Origin: Actinomycetota bacterium
GTDB lineage: Bacteria > Actinomycetota > Acidimicrobiia > Acidimicrobiales > Ilumatobacteraceae
Direction: 5' to 3'
Assembly (NCBI GenBank): GCA_009702045.1
Contig: WLIV01000018.1
Location: 1 to 64,000 of the forward strand
DNA: 64,000 bases
Shown: positions 43,614-56,379 of the stretch, piece by piece
Numbering within the stretch: position 1 is the first letter of the stretch
How the letters are laid out: the number at the start of each line of letters is the position of its first letter
Notes under the pieces: model-generated
What the model was told of the DNA's origin: nothing
Databases searched by the model: none
The model's input: only the letters and a program-made list of their open reading frames with translations
Position numbers and translations under genes: made by a program

Positions 43614-45362
43614 ATGAAGATCACCGGGGCGCAAGCCCTCATCCGATCGCTAGAGATGGAGAACGTCGAGACCATCTTTGGTCTGCCCGGCGGCTGCATC
43701 CTGCCGGCGTACGACCCGTTGCTCGATTCCCCCATCCGCCACATTCTCGTGCGCCATGAGCAGGGCGCCGGCCACATGGCCGAGGGCTACGCCCACGTCA
43801 CCGGTCGCCCCGGTGTCGTGTTGGTCACCAGTGGCCCGGCGGCCACGAACATGGTCACACCGCTGATGGACGCGTTCATGGACTCGATCCCGATGGTCTG
43901 CATCACCGGCCAGGTGGGCACCATGGCCATCGGCACCGACGCGTTCCAGGAGTGCGACACCGTCGGTATCACCCGTAGCTGCACCAAGCACAACGAACTG
44001 GTGATGTCCGCGCAGGACATCCCGATGGCGATCCGCCAGGCGTTCCACATCGCCACCACCGGCCGTCCCGGCCCGACGCTGGTCGACATCCCCAAGGATT
44101 GTCTGACCAACATGATGGACTGGCACTGGCCGACCGACGAAGAGGTCGCTGAGAGCCTGCCCGGCTACCGCCCCACCACCAAGGGCCATTCGCGCATGAT
44201 CAAGGAAGCAGCAAAGCTGATCCTGGCCAGCGAGCGGCCGTTGCTGTACATCGGCGGCGGTGTGCTGAAGGCTCGTGCGGCGGAAGCCGTGCGCGAACTC
44301 GCCGAACTCACCAACATTCACGTGGTCACCACGCTGATGGCCCGCGGCGCGTTCCCTGACGATCACGCACTGTGCCTCGGTATGCCCGGTATGCACGGCA
44401 ACGCCACGGCGATCACGGCGATGCAGCATTCCGATCTGCTGATCAACATCGGCGCTCGCTTCGACGACCGCATCACCGGCAAGCTGTCGGAGTTCGCCAA
44501 GGAAGCCAAGGTCATCCACGTCGATATCGACCCGGCCGAGCAGGGCAAGGTGCGCAAGCCTGACGTCCCGATCGTCGGCGACGCGAAGTACGTCACCGAG
44601 GAGCTGATCAAGGCGATCCGCGACCTGCTGCAGACCGGGAGCGCCCAGGCCGACACGGGTGCGTGGAAGAGCCGCGTCAGCGGATGGCGCGAGCAGTTCC
44701 CGCTCAGCTATGCGCCCAGCGAACCCGGCGAAGCGTTGAAGCCGCAGTTCTGCCTCGAGGCGCTGCGCGACAGCGCACCGGAAGGCACGATCCTTGTTTC
44801 CGGGGTGGGTCAACATCAGATGTGGAGCAGCCAGTACTGGACGTTCAACGAGCCCTACACCTGGGTCAACTCGGGTGGTCTGGGCACGATGGGCTTCAGC
44901 GTTCCGGCTGCAATCGGCGCCAAGGTCGGCCGCCCCGATCGCACCGTGTGGGCCGTCGATGGCGACGGCTGCTTCCAGATGACCGCACAGGAACTGGTCA
45001 CGGCTGCCGTCGAGCGGATCCCGATCAAGGTCGCAATCCTCAACAACAGCTATCTCGGCATGGTGCGTCAGTGGCAGGAGATGTTCTATGAGGAGCGCTA
45101 CAGCGAGGTCTACCTGTCGCCCGAGGTGCCCAACTTCGTGATGTGGGCGGAAGCGATGGGCTGTGTCGGCATCCGTGTCGACAGCCCTGAAGAAGTGCAG
45201 TCGGCGATCGACAAGGCGAACAGCATCAACGACCGTCCGGTGGTCATCGATTTCCGGGTCGACGCCCGTGAGAAGGTGTTCCCGATGGTGCCCGCCGGCT
45301 ACGGCAACGACGACATGCTGCTGCCCGAGTGGCAGGAACCGAACCGCGGAGGTTTGAAGTGA
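43614..45362 (+). CDS. ilvB: Acetolactate synthase large subunit
   Basis: A 582-residue thiamine-pyrophosphate enzyme, the first common step of branched-chain amino acid synthesis. The catalytic Glu is in [14 protein letters not shown]. The TPP/Mg motif starts [14 protein letters not shown] and ends [13 protein letters not shown]. The FAD region is in the middle ([15 protein letters not shown]). AAGGAGA precedes the ATG at 43614. It is the first gene of ilvBNC, under the attenuator. Confidence 0.96.
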   Translation: MKITGAQALIRSLEMENVETIFGLPGGCILPAYDPLLDSPIRHILVRHEQGAGHMAEGYAHVTGRPGVVLVTSGPAATNMVTPLMDAFMDSIPMVCITGQVGTMAIGTDAFQECDTVGITRSCTKHNELVMSAQDIPMAIRQAFHIATTGRPGPTLVDIPKDCLTNMMDWHWPTDEEVAESLPGYRPTTKGHSRMIKEAAKLILASERPLLYIGGGVLKARAAEAVRELAELTNIHVVTTLMARGAFPDDHALCLGMPGMHGNATAITAMQHSDLLINIGARFDDRITGKLSEFAKEAKVIHVDIDPAEQGKVRKPDVPIVGDAKYVTEELIKAIRDLLQTGSAQADTGAWKSRVSGWREQFPLSYAPSEPGEALKPQFCLEALRDSAPEGTILVSGVGQHQMWSSQYWTFNEPYTWVNSGGLGTMGFSVPAAIGAKVGRPDRTVWAVDGDGCFQMTAQELVTAAVERIPIKVAILNNSYLGMVRQWQEMFYEERYSEVYLSPEVPNFVMWAEAMGCVGIRVDSPEEVQSAIDKANSINDRPVVIDFRVDAREKVFPMVPAGYGNDDMLLPEWQEPNRGGLK

Positions 45363-45907
45363 GCGAAATTCGCAACCACCACATCCTGTCGGTGCTCGTC
45401 CAGAACCGGCCCGGCGTGCTCGCCCGCGTGGCCAGTCTGTTCGCCCGGCGCGGGTTCAACATCTTCAGCCTGGCGGTCGCTCCGGCCGAGGACGAGGGCT
45501 TCAGCCGCATCACTATCGTCGTCGACGTGGACTCCGCTCCGCTCGAGCAGGTCGTGAAGCAACTGTTCAAGCTGATCGAAGTCGTCAAAATCAGCGAGCT
45601 CGACCCGCGTCGCAGTGTCGAGCGCGAACTGCTGCTGGCCACTGTGCGCACCTCCGCCGAACAGCGCGGTCAGGTGGTGGAACTCACCAACATCTTCGAG
45701 GGGAAGATCCTCGCCGTGGGAGCAGAAGCGATCACGGTCTCGCTCGATGGTCATCCGGACAAGCTGGACGACTTTGAGGAATTGCTGGCGGGCTATGGCA
45801 TCGTTGAGCTTCAGCGCACCGGACGGGTGGCGCTACCCAAGCTCGATCGCGAGGCCCGCTTGCGGGCTGTGAGTAACAAGAAAACCGACAACGGAAAGGC
45901 TGGCTGA
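45359..45907 (+). CDS. ilvN: Acetolactate synthase small (regulatory) subunit
   Basis: A 182-residue subunit. It begins with an ACT domain ([29 protein letters not shown]) that binds valine for feedback inhibition, followed by the C-terminal domain ([25 protein letters not shown]). The GTG start overlaps the ilvB stop by four bases. Confidence 0.95.
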   Translation: MSEIRNHHILSVLVQNRPGVLARVASLFARRGFNIFSLAVAPAEDEGFSRITIVVDVDSAPLEQVVKQLFKLIEVVKISELDPRRSVERELLLATVRTSAEQRGQVVELTNIFEGKILAVGAEAITVSLDGHPDKLDDFEELLAGYGIVELQRTGRVALPKLDREARLRAVSNKKTDNGKAG

Positions 45908-45911
45908 ACAC

Positions 45912-46940
45912 ATGGCCGCGAAGATGTACTACGAGGCGGACGCCGATCCGTCGATCATCCGGAGCCGCAAGGTGGCCATCATCGGCTACGGCTCGCAGGG
46001 CCACGCCCACGCGCTCAACCTCAAGGAGTCGGGCGTCCAAGTCGTCGTCGGCTTGCGCGAGGGCAGCAAGTCGGCCGCTAAGGCCGAGGCCGCAGGCCTC
46101 AAGGTGATGGACATCGCTGCTGCCGCCAAGTGGGCGAACGTGATCATGCTCACGATGCCCGATACAGAGCAGAAGGCGACCTACGAAGAGTTCGTCAAGC
46201 CGCACATGCGCAAGGGCAAGGCCCTCGCGTTCGCACACGGCTTCAACATCCGCTTCAAGCGCATTCGTCCGCCGAAGAGCGTCGACGTGATCATGATCGC
46301 CCCCAAGGGCCCGGGTCACCTCGTGCGTCGCACCTACACCGAGGGCGGCGGCGTGCCGGCGCTCATCGCTGTCCACCAGGACGCCACGGGTGGAGCTCAT
46401 GCGCTGGCGCTCAGCTACGCCGACGCCATCGGCGGCGCCCGCGCTGGTGTCATCGAGACCACCTTCGCAGAAGAGACCGAGACCGACCTGTTCGGTGAGC
46501 AGGTCGTGCTCTGCGGCGGCCTCACCTCGCTGGTGCGCGCTGGCTTCGAGACGCTGGTCGAGGCTGGCTATCAGCCCGAGATGGCGTACTTCGAGTGCCT
46601 GCACGAAGTGAAGCTGATCGTCGACCTGATGTACGAGGAAGGGATCGCCGGGATGCGTTACAGCATCTCCGATACCGCCGAGTACGGCGACGTCACCCGC
46701 GGGTCGCGCATCGTGACGCCGAAGACCAAGCTGGAGATGAAGAAGATCCTCAAGGAGATCCAGTCCGGCAAGTTCGCCAAGGAATGGGTCGCCGAGAGCG
46801 AAGCTGGTCGCCCCAACTTCACCGCGCTGCAGGAGGCCGGTAAGGCCCACCAGATCGAGGAAGTCGGCGCGCAACTGCGTTCGATGATGCCGTTCCTCGG
46901 CGCCGGGAAGACCAAGGTCGCCGACGTCAGCGGCGGCTGA
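45912..46940 (+). CDS. ilvC: Ketol-acid reductoisomerase
   Basis: A 342-residue class I enzyme for the second step of valine and isoleucine synthesis. The NAD(P)H loop is [19 protein letters not shown]. The metal-binding acids are in [12 protein letters not shown] and the C-terminal knotted domain ([22 protein letters not shown]). Four bases after ilvN, completing the ilvBNC operon. Confidence 0.97.
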   Translation: MAAKMYYEADADPSIIRSRKVAIIGYGSQGHAHALNLKESGVQVVVGLREGSKSAAKAEAAGLKVMDIAAAAKWANVIMLTMPDTEQKATYEEFVKPHMRKGKALAFAHGFNIRFKRIRPPKSVDVIMIAPKGPGHLVRRTYTEGGGVPALIAVHQDATGGAHALALSYADAIGGARAGVIETTFAEETETDLFGEQVVLCGGLTSLVRAGFETLVEAGYQPEMAYFECLHEVKLIVDLMYEEGIAGMRYSISDTAEYGDVTRGSRIVTPKTKLEMKKILKEIQSGKFAKEWVAESEAGRPNFTALQEAGKAHQIEEVGAQLRSMMPFLGAGKTKVADVSGG

Positions 46941-46967
46941 CCCCGGATTCTGGGAAGTATTCGTTTC

Positions 46968-47033
46968 GCGACGGCTTCTGGGCAGTGCTGGTTTCGGTTT
47001 CCGAGTCTGCGACTGCCCAGAGGCCATCGTCGC
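46968..47033 (+). terminator. Large imperfect hairpin after ilvC
   Basis: Left arm 46968-46986 pairs with right arm 47012-47033, including the perfect core TCTGGGCAGT/ACTGCCCAGA and GCGACG/CGTCGC ends, around a 25-nt loop. It lies 28 bases past the ilvC stop and ends 18 bases before the Hint gene. It probably terminates ilvBNC, though no U-run follows. Confidence 0.5.
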
Positions 47034-47051
47034 GTTGTGGGACAGTAGGGA

Positions 47052-47570
47052 ATGAACCTGCACATTGACCCGCAACCGGCGAATCTGGCCGGGGGTTTCA
47101 TCTGCGGCGATACCAAGGTGGCGCTGATGGATGGCCACCAGACCTCGATCGCCGACATCGTCGAGCACTTGCACCGTGGGGTGCACCACGCGATCTACGC
47201 GATCCACGAGGACGGCGGCGTGCACATGGCCCGACTGCTGAACGCGAGGCGCATGTCGCATGACATGGAGGTCTTGGCGGTGACACTCGACGACGGTGCC
47301 GTGATCCACTGCACTCCCACTCAGTCGTTGCTCGGCGCAGATGGTTCGTGGGTGGAGGTCCGCGCCTTGAAGGCCAGCGACGCACTGCTCACCGTCGTCG
47401 ACCCGCACCTGTGGAAGAGCGGTCGGCTCGACCCTGATCTGCATGCACATACCGAGGCGCAGCGCACGGTGGTCTCGGTGCTGAAATCACCCGACCGTGC
47501 CGTGTACTCCTTCGATGTCGATCAGTCGAACAACCTCGCGCACCCGAGTGGCGTCTTTCTCCACGATTAA
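47052..47570 (+). CDS. Stand-alone Hint (intein-like) domain protein
   Basis: A 172-residue protein that reads as an intein lacking exteins. After 17 residues comes C18 in FICGDTKVALMDGHQTSI, the intein block A pattern. TLDDGAVIHCTPTQSLLG (about 78-95) matches block B, but with Gln91 where the TxxH His is expected. GSWVEVRALKASDALL is the usual continuation. The end, VYSFDVDQSNNLAHPSGVFLHD, matches blocks F and G, with a final His-Asp where His-Asn is usual and then the stop codon. No homing endonuclease insert is present. Splicing is unlikely; N-terminal self-cleavage or another role is possible. Confidence 0.8.
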   Translation: MNLHIDPQPANLAGGFICGDTKVALMDGHQTSIADIVEHLHRGVHHAIYAIHEDGGVHMARLLNARRMSHDMEVLAVTLDDGAVIHCTPTQSLLGADGSWVEVRALKASDALLTVVDPHLWKSGRLDPDLHAHTEAQRTVVSVLKSPDRAVYSFDVDQSNNLAHPSGVFLHD

Positions 47571-47577
47571 ATCCGAC

Positions 47578-47606
47578 TTGATAGGTCGGGATTGACGGGC
47601 TAGCGT
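47578..47606 (+). promoter_or_regulatory. Promoter of the metY-like gene
   Basis: TTGATA (47578-47583) and TAGCGT (47601-47606) are spaced by 17 bases, with the ATG nine bases further on. It is the best -35/-10 pair in the window and overlaps the end of the Hint region's downstream spacer. Confidence 0.6.
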
Positions 47607-47615
47607 TGCATCCTT

Positions 47616-48926
<1,311 letters not shown>

Positions 48927-48932
48927 TCACGT

Positions 48933-48965
48933 CGCCACGGCTCACGCATCGCGTGAGCCGTGGCG
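48933..48965. terminator. 15-bp perfect bidirectional hairpin
   Basis: Arms 48933-48947 and 48951-48965 are perfect reverse complements with a 3-nt loop. It lies just after the metY stop, and the leftward channel gene's last codons and stop fall inside the stem. Confidence 0.65.
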
Positions 48966-49991
48966 CACCAGTTTCGTGAGACGCTCCAACGCCGGTGCTG
49001 TGCCGAGCACCACCAGCACGTCGCCGACGTGCAATCCCTCGGAGGCCTCGTGCCAGCGCACGAGGCCTTCGTCGCGCTTGAGCCCAAGGATGTGCACATC
49101 GTCGGCCTGCTCCATCACGGCCCGCAGACCTTGGCCGACGGCGATCGACTCGGCACCGACCTCCATCTCCTCCACGCGCATGTCTGTGCCGGGGATGGGC
49201 AGCACGCCGAGCACTTCGGCGTCGAGCGCGGTGGCCGCGAGGCTGGCACCAATGCTCTCGTAGACGGGGACAGCGTGCGATGCCCCAGCGCGCATGAGGC
49301 GTTCGCGCCACGACACGTCGGTGACACGCGAGACGATTCGGAGGTCTGGCGCGAGCGAGCGGGCCGTCAGCGCGACGACAGCATTCGACGGATCGTCGAG
49401 GCTGGTGATCAGCGCCGCCGCGCGCGAGACACCAGCCATGCGGAGCACCGTCGCATCGCGCGCATCACCGTGCAAGAACACGGCGCCGATGTTGGTGACG
49501 ATCTCTTCGGACGCATTGTTCTCGTCGATGACTACGCAGGCGCGCCCACTCCGAATGGCGGCCGTCGTGGCCGAGCGGCCCACCCGTCCGAACCCGGCAA
49601 CTACCACGTGCTGGTGCATCTGCGACCTCACCTTCGACCTCCTGGTCTCCCTGATGGCGGACCGCACCTCGACCGACAGAAACAATGCGGTGAGTGATGC
49701 GGCCGAATATACGAACACGGCGAAACCCGCGAGGATCACGCACATCGTCCAGATGCGCCCAGCGGTGCCGAGCGTGTGCACTTCTTGGAACCCGACCTGG
49801 CCGACGGTGATGAACGCCATGTAGAGCCCGTCAATCCAGCTCCATCCGCCGATGAGGACGTAGCCGGAGGAGGCAATGATGAGCAAGGTCACCGCAGCGA
49901 TCGACGGACCGCGCAGAAAGCGGGCGACAAGGCGCACGACGGAGATCTGCGGGAGCGACGCCGAAGAGGCCGCCGACGTGGTGTCCACCAT
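48942..49991 (-). CDS. Potassium-channel-like protein with TrkA-N/TrkA-C domains
   Basis: A 349-residue two-helix channel. TM1 is at about residues 33-50, the pore loop follows, TM2 is at about 82-105. A Rossmann RCK domain (VVVAGFGRVGRSATTAAI) binds nucleotide, and a TrkA-C domain (GQGLRAVMEQADDVHILGLKR) ends the protein. The filter region reads TVGQVGFQEV instead of the classic TVGYGD, so ion selectivity is uncertain. The start at 49991 is supported by CATACT seven bases upstream; a codon seven residues earlier is in frame. Confidence 0.88.
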   Translation of the reverse strand: MVDTTSAASSASLPQISVVRLVARFLRGPSIAAVTLLIIASSGYVLIGGWSWIDGLYMAFITVGQVGFQEVHTLGTAGRIWTMCVILAGFAVFVYSAASLTALFLSVEVRSAIRETRRSKVRSQMHQHVVVAGFGRVGRSATTAAIRSGRACVVIDENNASEEIVTNIGAVFLHGDARDATVLRMAGVSRAAALITSLDDPSNAVVALTARSLAPDLRIVSRVTDVSWRERLMRAGASHAVPVYESIGASLAATALDAEVLGVLPIPGTDMRVEEMEVGAESIAVGQGLRAVMEQADDVHILGLKRDEGLVRWHEASEGLHVGDVLVVLGTAPALERLTKLVRHGSRDA

Positions 49992-49998
49992 GAACACG

Positions 49999-50004
49999 AG
50001 TATG
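49999..50004 (-). promoter_or_regulatory. -10 box of a leaderless promoter
   Basis: CATACT lies 7 nt before the ATG of the channel gene at 49991. Confidence 0.45.
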
Positions 50005-50103
50005 GCCGACATCGACGCTGATTTCCGGGCCGAATGCCCCTACGAGGATGGTGGGTGCTGTCGTACCTTGACTTCAGTCGTTCGTTGTCGAAGGGGGGCT
50101 TTC

Positions 50104-53025
50104 ATGCGTGGCTGGTGGCGTCCTGCGGGTGAGTGGCTGGGTCGGCGCACAATGGCCACATTGGCGGCCGTGGCGGTCATCACTGCGGTGTTCGCGGTCG
50201 GGCTGAACAAGCTCGACTTCGCGACGGGACAGGACAGCTACATCGACCCGCACTCGAAGGTCGCCAACGACAACCGCGCGTATCAGACGTTGTTCGGTGG
50301 TGAAACGGTGATCTCGCTGTTCACCGTGCCCGCCGGCTCGACACTCGTCGATTTGTTCACCACGAACAACGTGCAGCAGATGAACGACATGGAGTCGACC
50401 TTGTTGGCCGCCAAGGGTGTGGTGACCTCGGTGGTGTCGCCCGTGGCACTGCTGCAGTGGACGAACGATCTCATCACCAAGGGTGTGGCGAGCGGCATCC
50501 TCGCCAGAGCGATCGAGCGTGAGCCCGACTCCCCGTCGAAGCTGTTGCGTCAGGATGACGCGCTGCTCACGACGTTGCGCCTCGGCGCAGCCGGTGACCA
50601 GAAGTTGGACAACCCCGAGTGGGTGAAGTTCCTGCTGTTCGACAACACCGGGTTCTCGGTCAATGGGAACAACACCGTGATGGCCCCCGCCGACGATCAG
50701 TTGCAGGTGCGCAAGGCGCTGCGCGCGTTCATTCCCGACGCGCGCCACGCGATCTTCGGCACGGTGCTGGTGGGCAACGCGCCGCTCGACGATCTGGCCA
50801 GGGGTCAAGACGCAGTGAAGCGCGCGCTCCAGGGCCGCACGTGGGACAACGCGACGGTGATGATCACCGGTACACCGACGTTCCTCACCGACATCAACGA
50901 CTATCTGCAGGGCGGCATGCTCACGCTCGGCGCCATTGCGGTGCTGGTGATGATCGTCATCCTGGTCGTGGCCTTCAAGGTGCGCTGGCGACTCCTGCCG
51001 CTCGCCGGTATGGCGGTCGGTGTGGCCTGGGGATTCGGGGCGTTCGGGTTCACCGGCACGAAGTTGTCGCTGGTGACGATCGCCGGGCTGCCAATCCTGA
51101 TCGGCCTCGGCATCGAGTTTGCCATCCAGATGCAGAACCGCATCGAGGAAGAGCGGATGCTCGACCATGCGACCGGACCGGTTGGTGAAACCGCGCGCCA
51201 TCTCGGGCCGCCGATGTTGGTGGCGACAATCGCTGCCGCCATCGCATTCTTGACGGTGAAGATCTCGCGAGTGCCGATGGTGCAGGACTTCGGTGTGCTG
51301 CTGTCGTTGGGCATCGTGGCGCTGCTGGTCGCCGGTGTCGTGCTACCGGCCACGTTGATTGGCGCGCGTGAGCGGCGCTCGCCCACCACCAAGGCCCCCA
51401 CCGAGGGGTGGGTGGAAGCCGTCGTGCATCGCCTCGGCTCGCTGCCGAAGTTCACTGTGCTTCCCTTGGTGCTCATTGCGGTCGCAATCCCGGTCATCGG
51501 GTTGTCCGTCGAGGGTGGCTCGAAGATCGAGAGCGATCCGGTGAACTGGGCCAATCAGTCGAGTACTGCTATCAAGAACATCCGCACTCTCGAAGGTGAG
51601 ACCGGCTTCTCCTCCACGCTCGGCGTCCTGGTGGAGTCCGGTGCTGCGACCACATCGAATGGTGTGTTCACCGACCAGATGGGGGCGTTCCAGTTCGAGT
51701 TGGTGCAGGCCGCCTTGAGTTCGAACAAGGAACTCGCCGAGGCCAGCAGCCTGGCCACCACCGTCGGTTGGTTGATCGAAGTGCCGAACACCACGTCGTT
51801 GCCGCCTACGGGTCTCGACATGCTGGAGGCGTTCAAGGTGGCGCCGACATCGCTGCAGCAACTGATGGTGGCCGACAACGGCAACGCCGCGCAGGTGCTG
51901 TTCCAGGTGGGGCCGTCGTCGCTGGAAGTGCGTTCGACAGTGCTCGACAAGGTGAACGCCACGATCGCCGACCCGGGCGATCAGGCGCTCTTGCCGAAGG
52001 ACGCAACGGCGACGACGGGCGGACTCGCGGTCGTCGGCGTTGGGCTGCTGGACAACATCACCGCCAACCGTGCGCAGCTCACCATCGTCGCGTTGCTGCT
52101 GGTGGCTGCGTTCTTGATCCTGCGTTATCGCGACCTTGTACGCGGTCTGCTGACGATGGTGCCGGTGTGTCTGGCCGTGGGTACCTCTGCAGTGCTGGTG
52201 CGCACACTCGGCATCACCCTCAGCCCGCTCACCACCGTGGGCGGCCCACTTGTCGTGGCCACGTGCGCGGAGTTCTCGGTGTTGTTGATCGACCGGTACG
52301 CAGAGGAACGCGGGCGCGGGCTCGACCCCACGGAGAGCACGAATGTGGCCGCGGCACGAACCGGGCGAGCGTTCTTCACCTCGGCGCTGACGACGCTCGG
52401 CGGGTTCGCCGTGTTGATGTTCTCCAGCCTGCCGCTGCTCAGCGACTTCGGCATGGTGGTCACGATCAACATTGCTGTCGCCCTGCTGGCCGCACTCGTG
52501 GTGGTGCCGCCGCTGGTGAAGGCGGCCGATGAACGCCACCTGCTGGTGATGGGCGCAGGAACCCCCGTGGGCAAGAACCACCGCCGGGCCGTGATGGCCG
52601 GTGTTGCCGGTGTCGCCGCGTTGGCTGGGGGTCTGGTGATGGTCGCCGATGCGGTGCACCAGAAGACGGTGTCGGTCGCTGCCGCGCGCACCACCGACCG
52701 CGTCGAGGTGCCAGCCACGATTCCGGCCAGCACCACCGCCGCCCCGACCACATCGTTGGCGCCGGACGCCACGCTTCCGGCCGGGCCGGCCGAGCGGCCA
52801 ACGGGACTGATCGCTGGCGTGTTCTACGACGCGCTCGTCGCAGTGGGCGTTGACTCCGGTATCGCCCGGTGTGCTGCCGATGATCTGTTGGCCACGACGC
52901 CCGAAGCGGATCTGATGGCGATGGGTATCGCCGACAACCCGCGACCTGCTGCGGTGAACGCGATGCTGGCCACCTCCGCGACCCGCTGCGGTGTCACTCC
53001 GGAACAGTTGGCGAAACTGGCCTGA
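50104..53025 (+). CDS. RND/MMPL transporter, HAE3 type
   Basis: A 973-residue membrane exporter. It has two repeats, each with an N-terminal transmembrane segment, a large external domain and a bundle of helices. The first bundle starts near GGMLTLGAIAVLVMIVILVV and contains LPILIGLGIEFAIQMQNRIEEE; the second has AQLTIVALLLVAAFLILRYRD and CAEFSVLLIDRYAEE. Related proteins export lipids, hopanoids or hydrophobic compounds. The C-terminal ~100 residues are a Thr/Ala/Pro-rich linker followed by a helical domain (GVDSGIARCAADDLLATTPEADL). A G-rich AAGGGGGG site precedes the ATG. Confidence 0.88.
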   Translation: MRGWWRPAGEWLGRRTMATLAAVAVITAVFAVGLNKLDFATGQDSYIDPHSKVANDNRAYQTLFGGETVISLFTVPAGSTLVDLFTTNNVQQMNDMESTLLAAKGVVTSVVSPVALLQWTNDLITKGVASGILARAIEREPDSPSKLLRQDDALLTTLRLGAAGDQKLDNPEWVKFLLFDNTGFSVNGNNTVMAPADDQLQVRKALRAFIPDARHAIFGTVLVGNAPLDDLARGQDAVKRALQGRTWDNATVMITGTPTFLTDINDYLQGGMLTLGAIAVLVMIVILVVAFKVRWRLLPLAGMAVGVAWGFGAFGFTGTKLSLVTIAGLPILIGLGIEFAIQMQNRIEEERMLDHATGPVGETARHLGPPMLVATIAAAIAFLTVKISRVPMVQDFGVLLSLGIVALLVAGVVLPATLIGARERRSPTTKAPTEGWVEAVVHRLGSLPKFTVLPLVLIAVAIPVIGLSVEGGSKIESDPVNWANQSSTAIKNIRTLEGETGFSSTLGVLVESGAATTSNGVFTDQMGAFQFELVQAALSSNKELAEASSLATTVGWLIEVPNTTSLPPTGLDMLEAFKVAPTSLQQLMVADNGNAAQVLFQVGPSSLEVRSTVLDKVNATIADPGDQALLPKDATATTGGLAVVGVGLLDNITANRAQLTIVALLLVAAFLILRYRDLVRGLLTMVPVCLAVGTSAVLVRTLGITLSPLTTVGGPLVVATCAEFSVLLIDRYAEERGRGLDPTESTNVAAARTGRAFFTSALTTLGGFAVLMFSSLPLLSDFGMVVTINIAVALLAALVVVPPLVKAADERHLLVMGAGTPVGKNHRRAVMAGVAGVAALAGGLVMVADAVHQKTVSVAAARTTDRVEVPATIPASTTAAPTTSLAPDATLPAGPAERPTGLIAGVFYDALVAVGVDSGIARCAADDLLATTPEADLMAMGIADNPRPAAVNAMLATSATRCGVTPEQLAKLA

Positions 53026-53044
53026 CCGGTCTACTGGTCGGGCC
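53019..53044. terminator. Hairpin spanning two convergent stop codons
   Basis: GGCCTGACC (53019-53027) pairs with GGTCGGGCC (53036-53044) with one wobble and an 8-nt loop. The stop codons of the exporter and of the PAC2 gene both lie within it. Confidence 0.5.
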
Positions 53045-53894
53045 GCTGCTCGCGCAGGAACTTCTCGAACTCAGCCGCGAGGTCGTCGCCGGTGGGGATC
53101 GCAGCCTCCAACCGCCGGTCGTACTCGCGCTCGAGCATTTCCACATAGCGGCCCGCCTGGGGATCCTCGGCCACTGCCTCATCGTGCAGGCTGCGCCAGC
53201 GCAACGCGTCCTCGGTGAGCGCGCCGTGGCCGGTAGGTACGCCGAGCACATGCTCGAGATGGCGTAACAGTGCTGCCGACGCCTGCGGGTGTTTGGCGTT
53301 GCCCAGGTAATGCGGTACGCCGACTCGCAGGGAGACTGCGGGAAGGCCGGCGTGGTCGAGACGTTCCTGCAGCACACCGACGAGGCCGGTGACGCCTTGG
53401 TAGCGCGGACGGCTGAGGCCCAGCGCTCGTACCAGGCCGTCGTTGGTGCTGCTACCGACCACCTGTGCCGGCCGCGTATGTGGCGCGGCCTCCGGTGCGG
53501 CGCCGAGTGTGACGATCACCTCGCAGCCCAGCTCCTGCGCGACCGTGACGATCGCATCGGCGAATGTGGCGTAGCGCAGGTGCGGCTCGACGCCTGCCAG
53601 CAGCACCAGATCGTGGGCCATTCCCGGGAAACGAGCGATGCGGAACTCGTTGCAGGGCCAGCGGATACAGCGCTCGTCGTTGTCGTCGAACTCGACCTGC
53701 GGGCGTTCCTGGGTGAAGTCGAAGAACGGGTCGGGATCGATGTATGCCGCGACCGGAGCGATTCGACCTTCGGCCAATGTGTCGACGGCGTCCGTCGCCA
53801 CCTCGGCGATGTCGAACAAGCCGCGCAACGCCAGCACCATGATCGGCTGGTGCAACGGAGCGATGCCGTCGAATGCCGTGGTGAGGACTGTCAC
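53031..53894 (-). CDS. PAC2-family protein (proteasome-assembly-chaperone-like)
   Basis: A 287-residue protein of the PAC2 family, widespread in Actinobacteria. Key regions are IMVLALRGLFDIAEVATDAVDTL, DFTQERPQVEFDD, LVLLAGVEPHLRYATFADAIV and GLVGVLQERL. The role is unclear: a link with the actinobacterial proteasome is inferred from eukaryotic homologues. It follows serC by ten bases with a GAAGGA binding site, so the two are probably one operon. Confidence 0.87.
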   Translation of the reverse strand: MTVLTTAFDGIAPLHQPIMVLALRGLFDIAEVATDAVDTLAEGRIAPVAAYIDPDPFFDFTQERPQVEFDDNDERCIRWPCNEFRIARFPGMAHDLVLLAGVEPHLRYATFADAIVTVAQELGCEVIVTLGAAPEAAPHTRPAQVVGSSTNDGLVRALGLSRPRYQGVTGLVGVLQERLDHAGLPAVSLRVGVPHYLGNAKHPQASAALLRHLEHVLGVPTGHGALTEDALRWRSLHDEAVAEDPQAGRYVEMLEREYDRRLEAAIPTGDDLAAEFEKFLREQRPDQ

Positions 53895-53904
53895 GCGTTG
53901 TCCT

Positions 53905-56361
<2,457 letters not shown>

Positions 56362-56367
56362 CCGATC

Positions 56368-56373
56368 TAGCGT
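56368..56373 (+). promoter_or_regulatory. -10 box of a leaderless promoter
   Basis: TAGCGT lies 6 nt before the ATG of the PatB-like gene at 56380. Confidence 0.45.
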
Positions 56374-56379
56374 CGGGGC

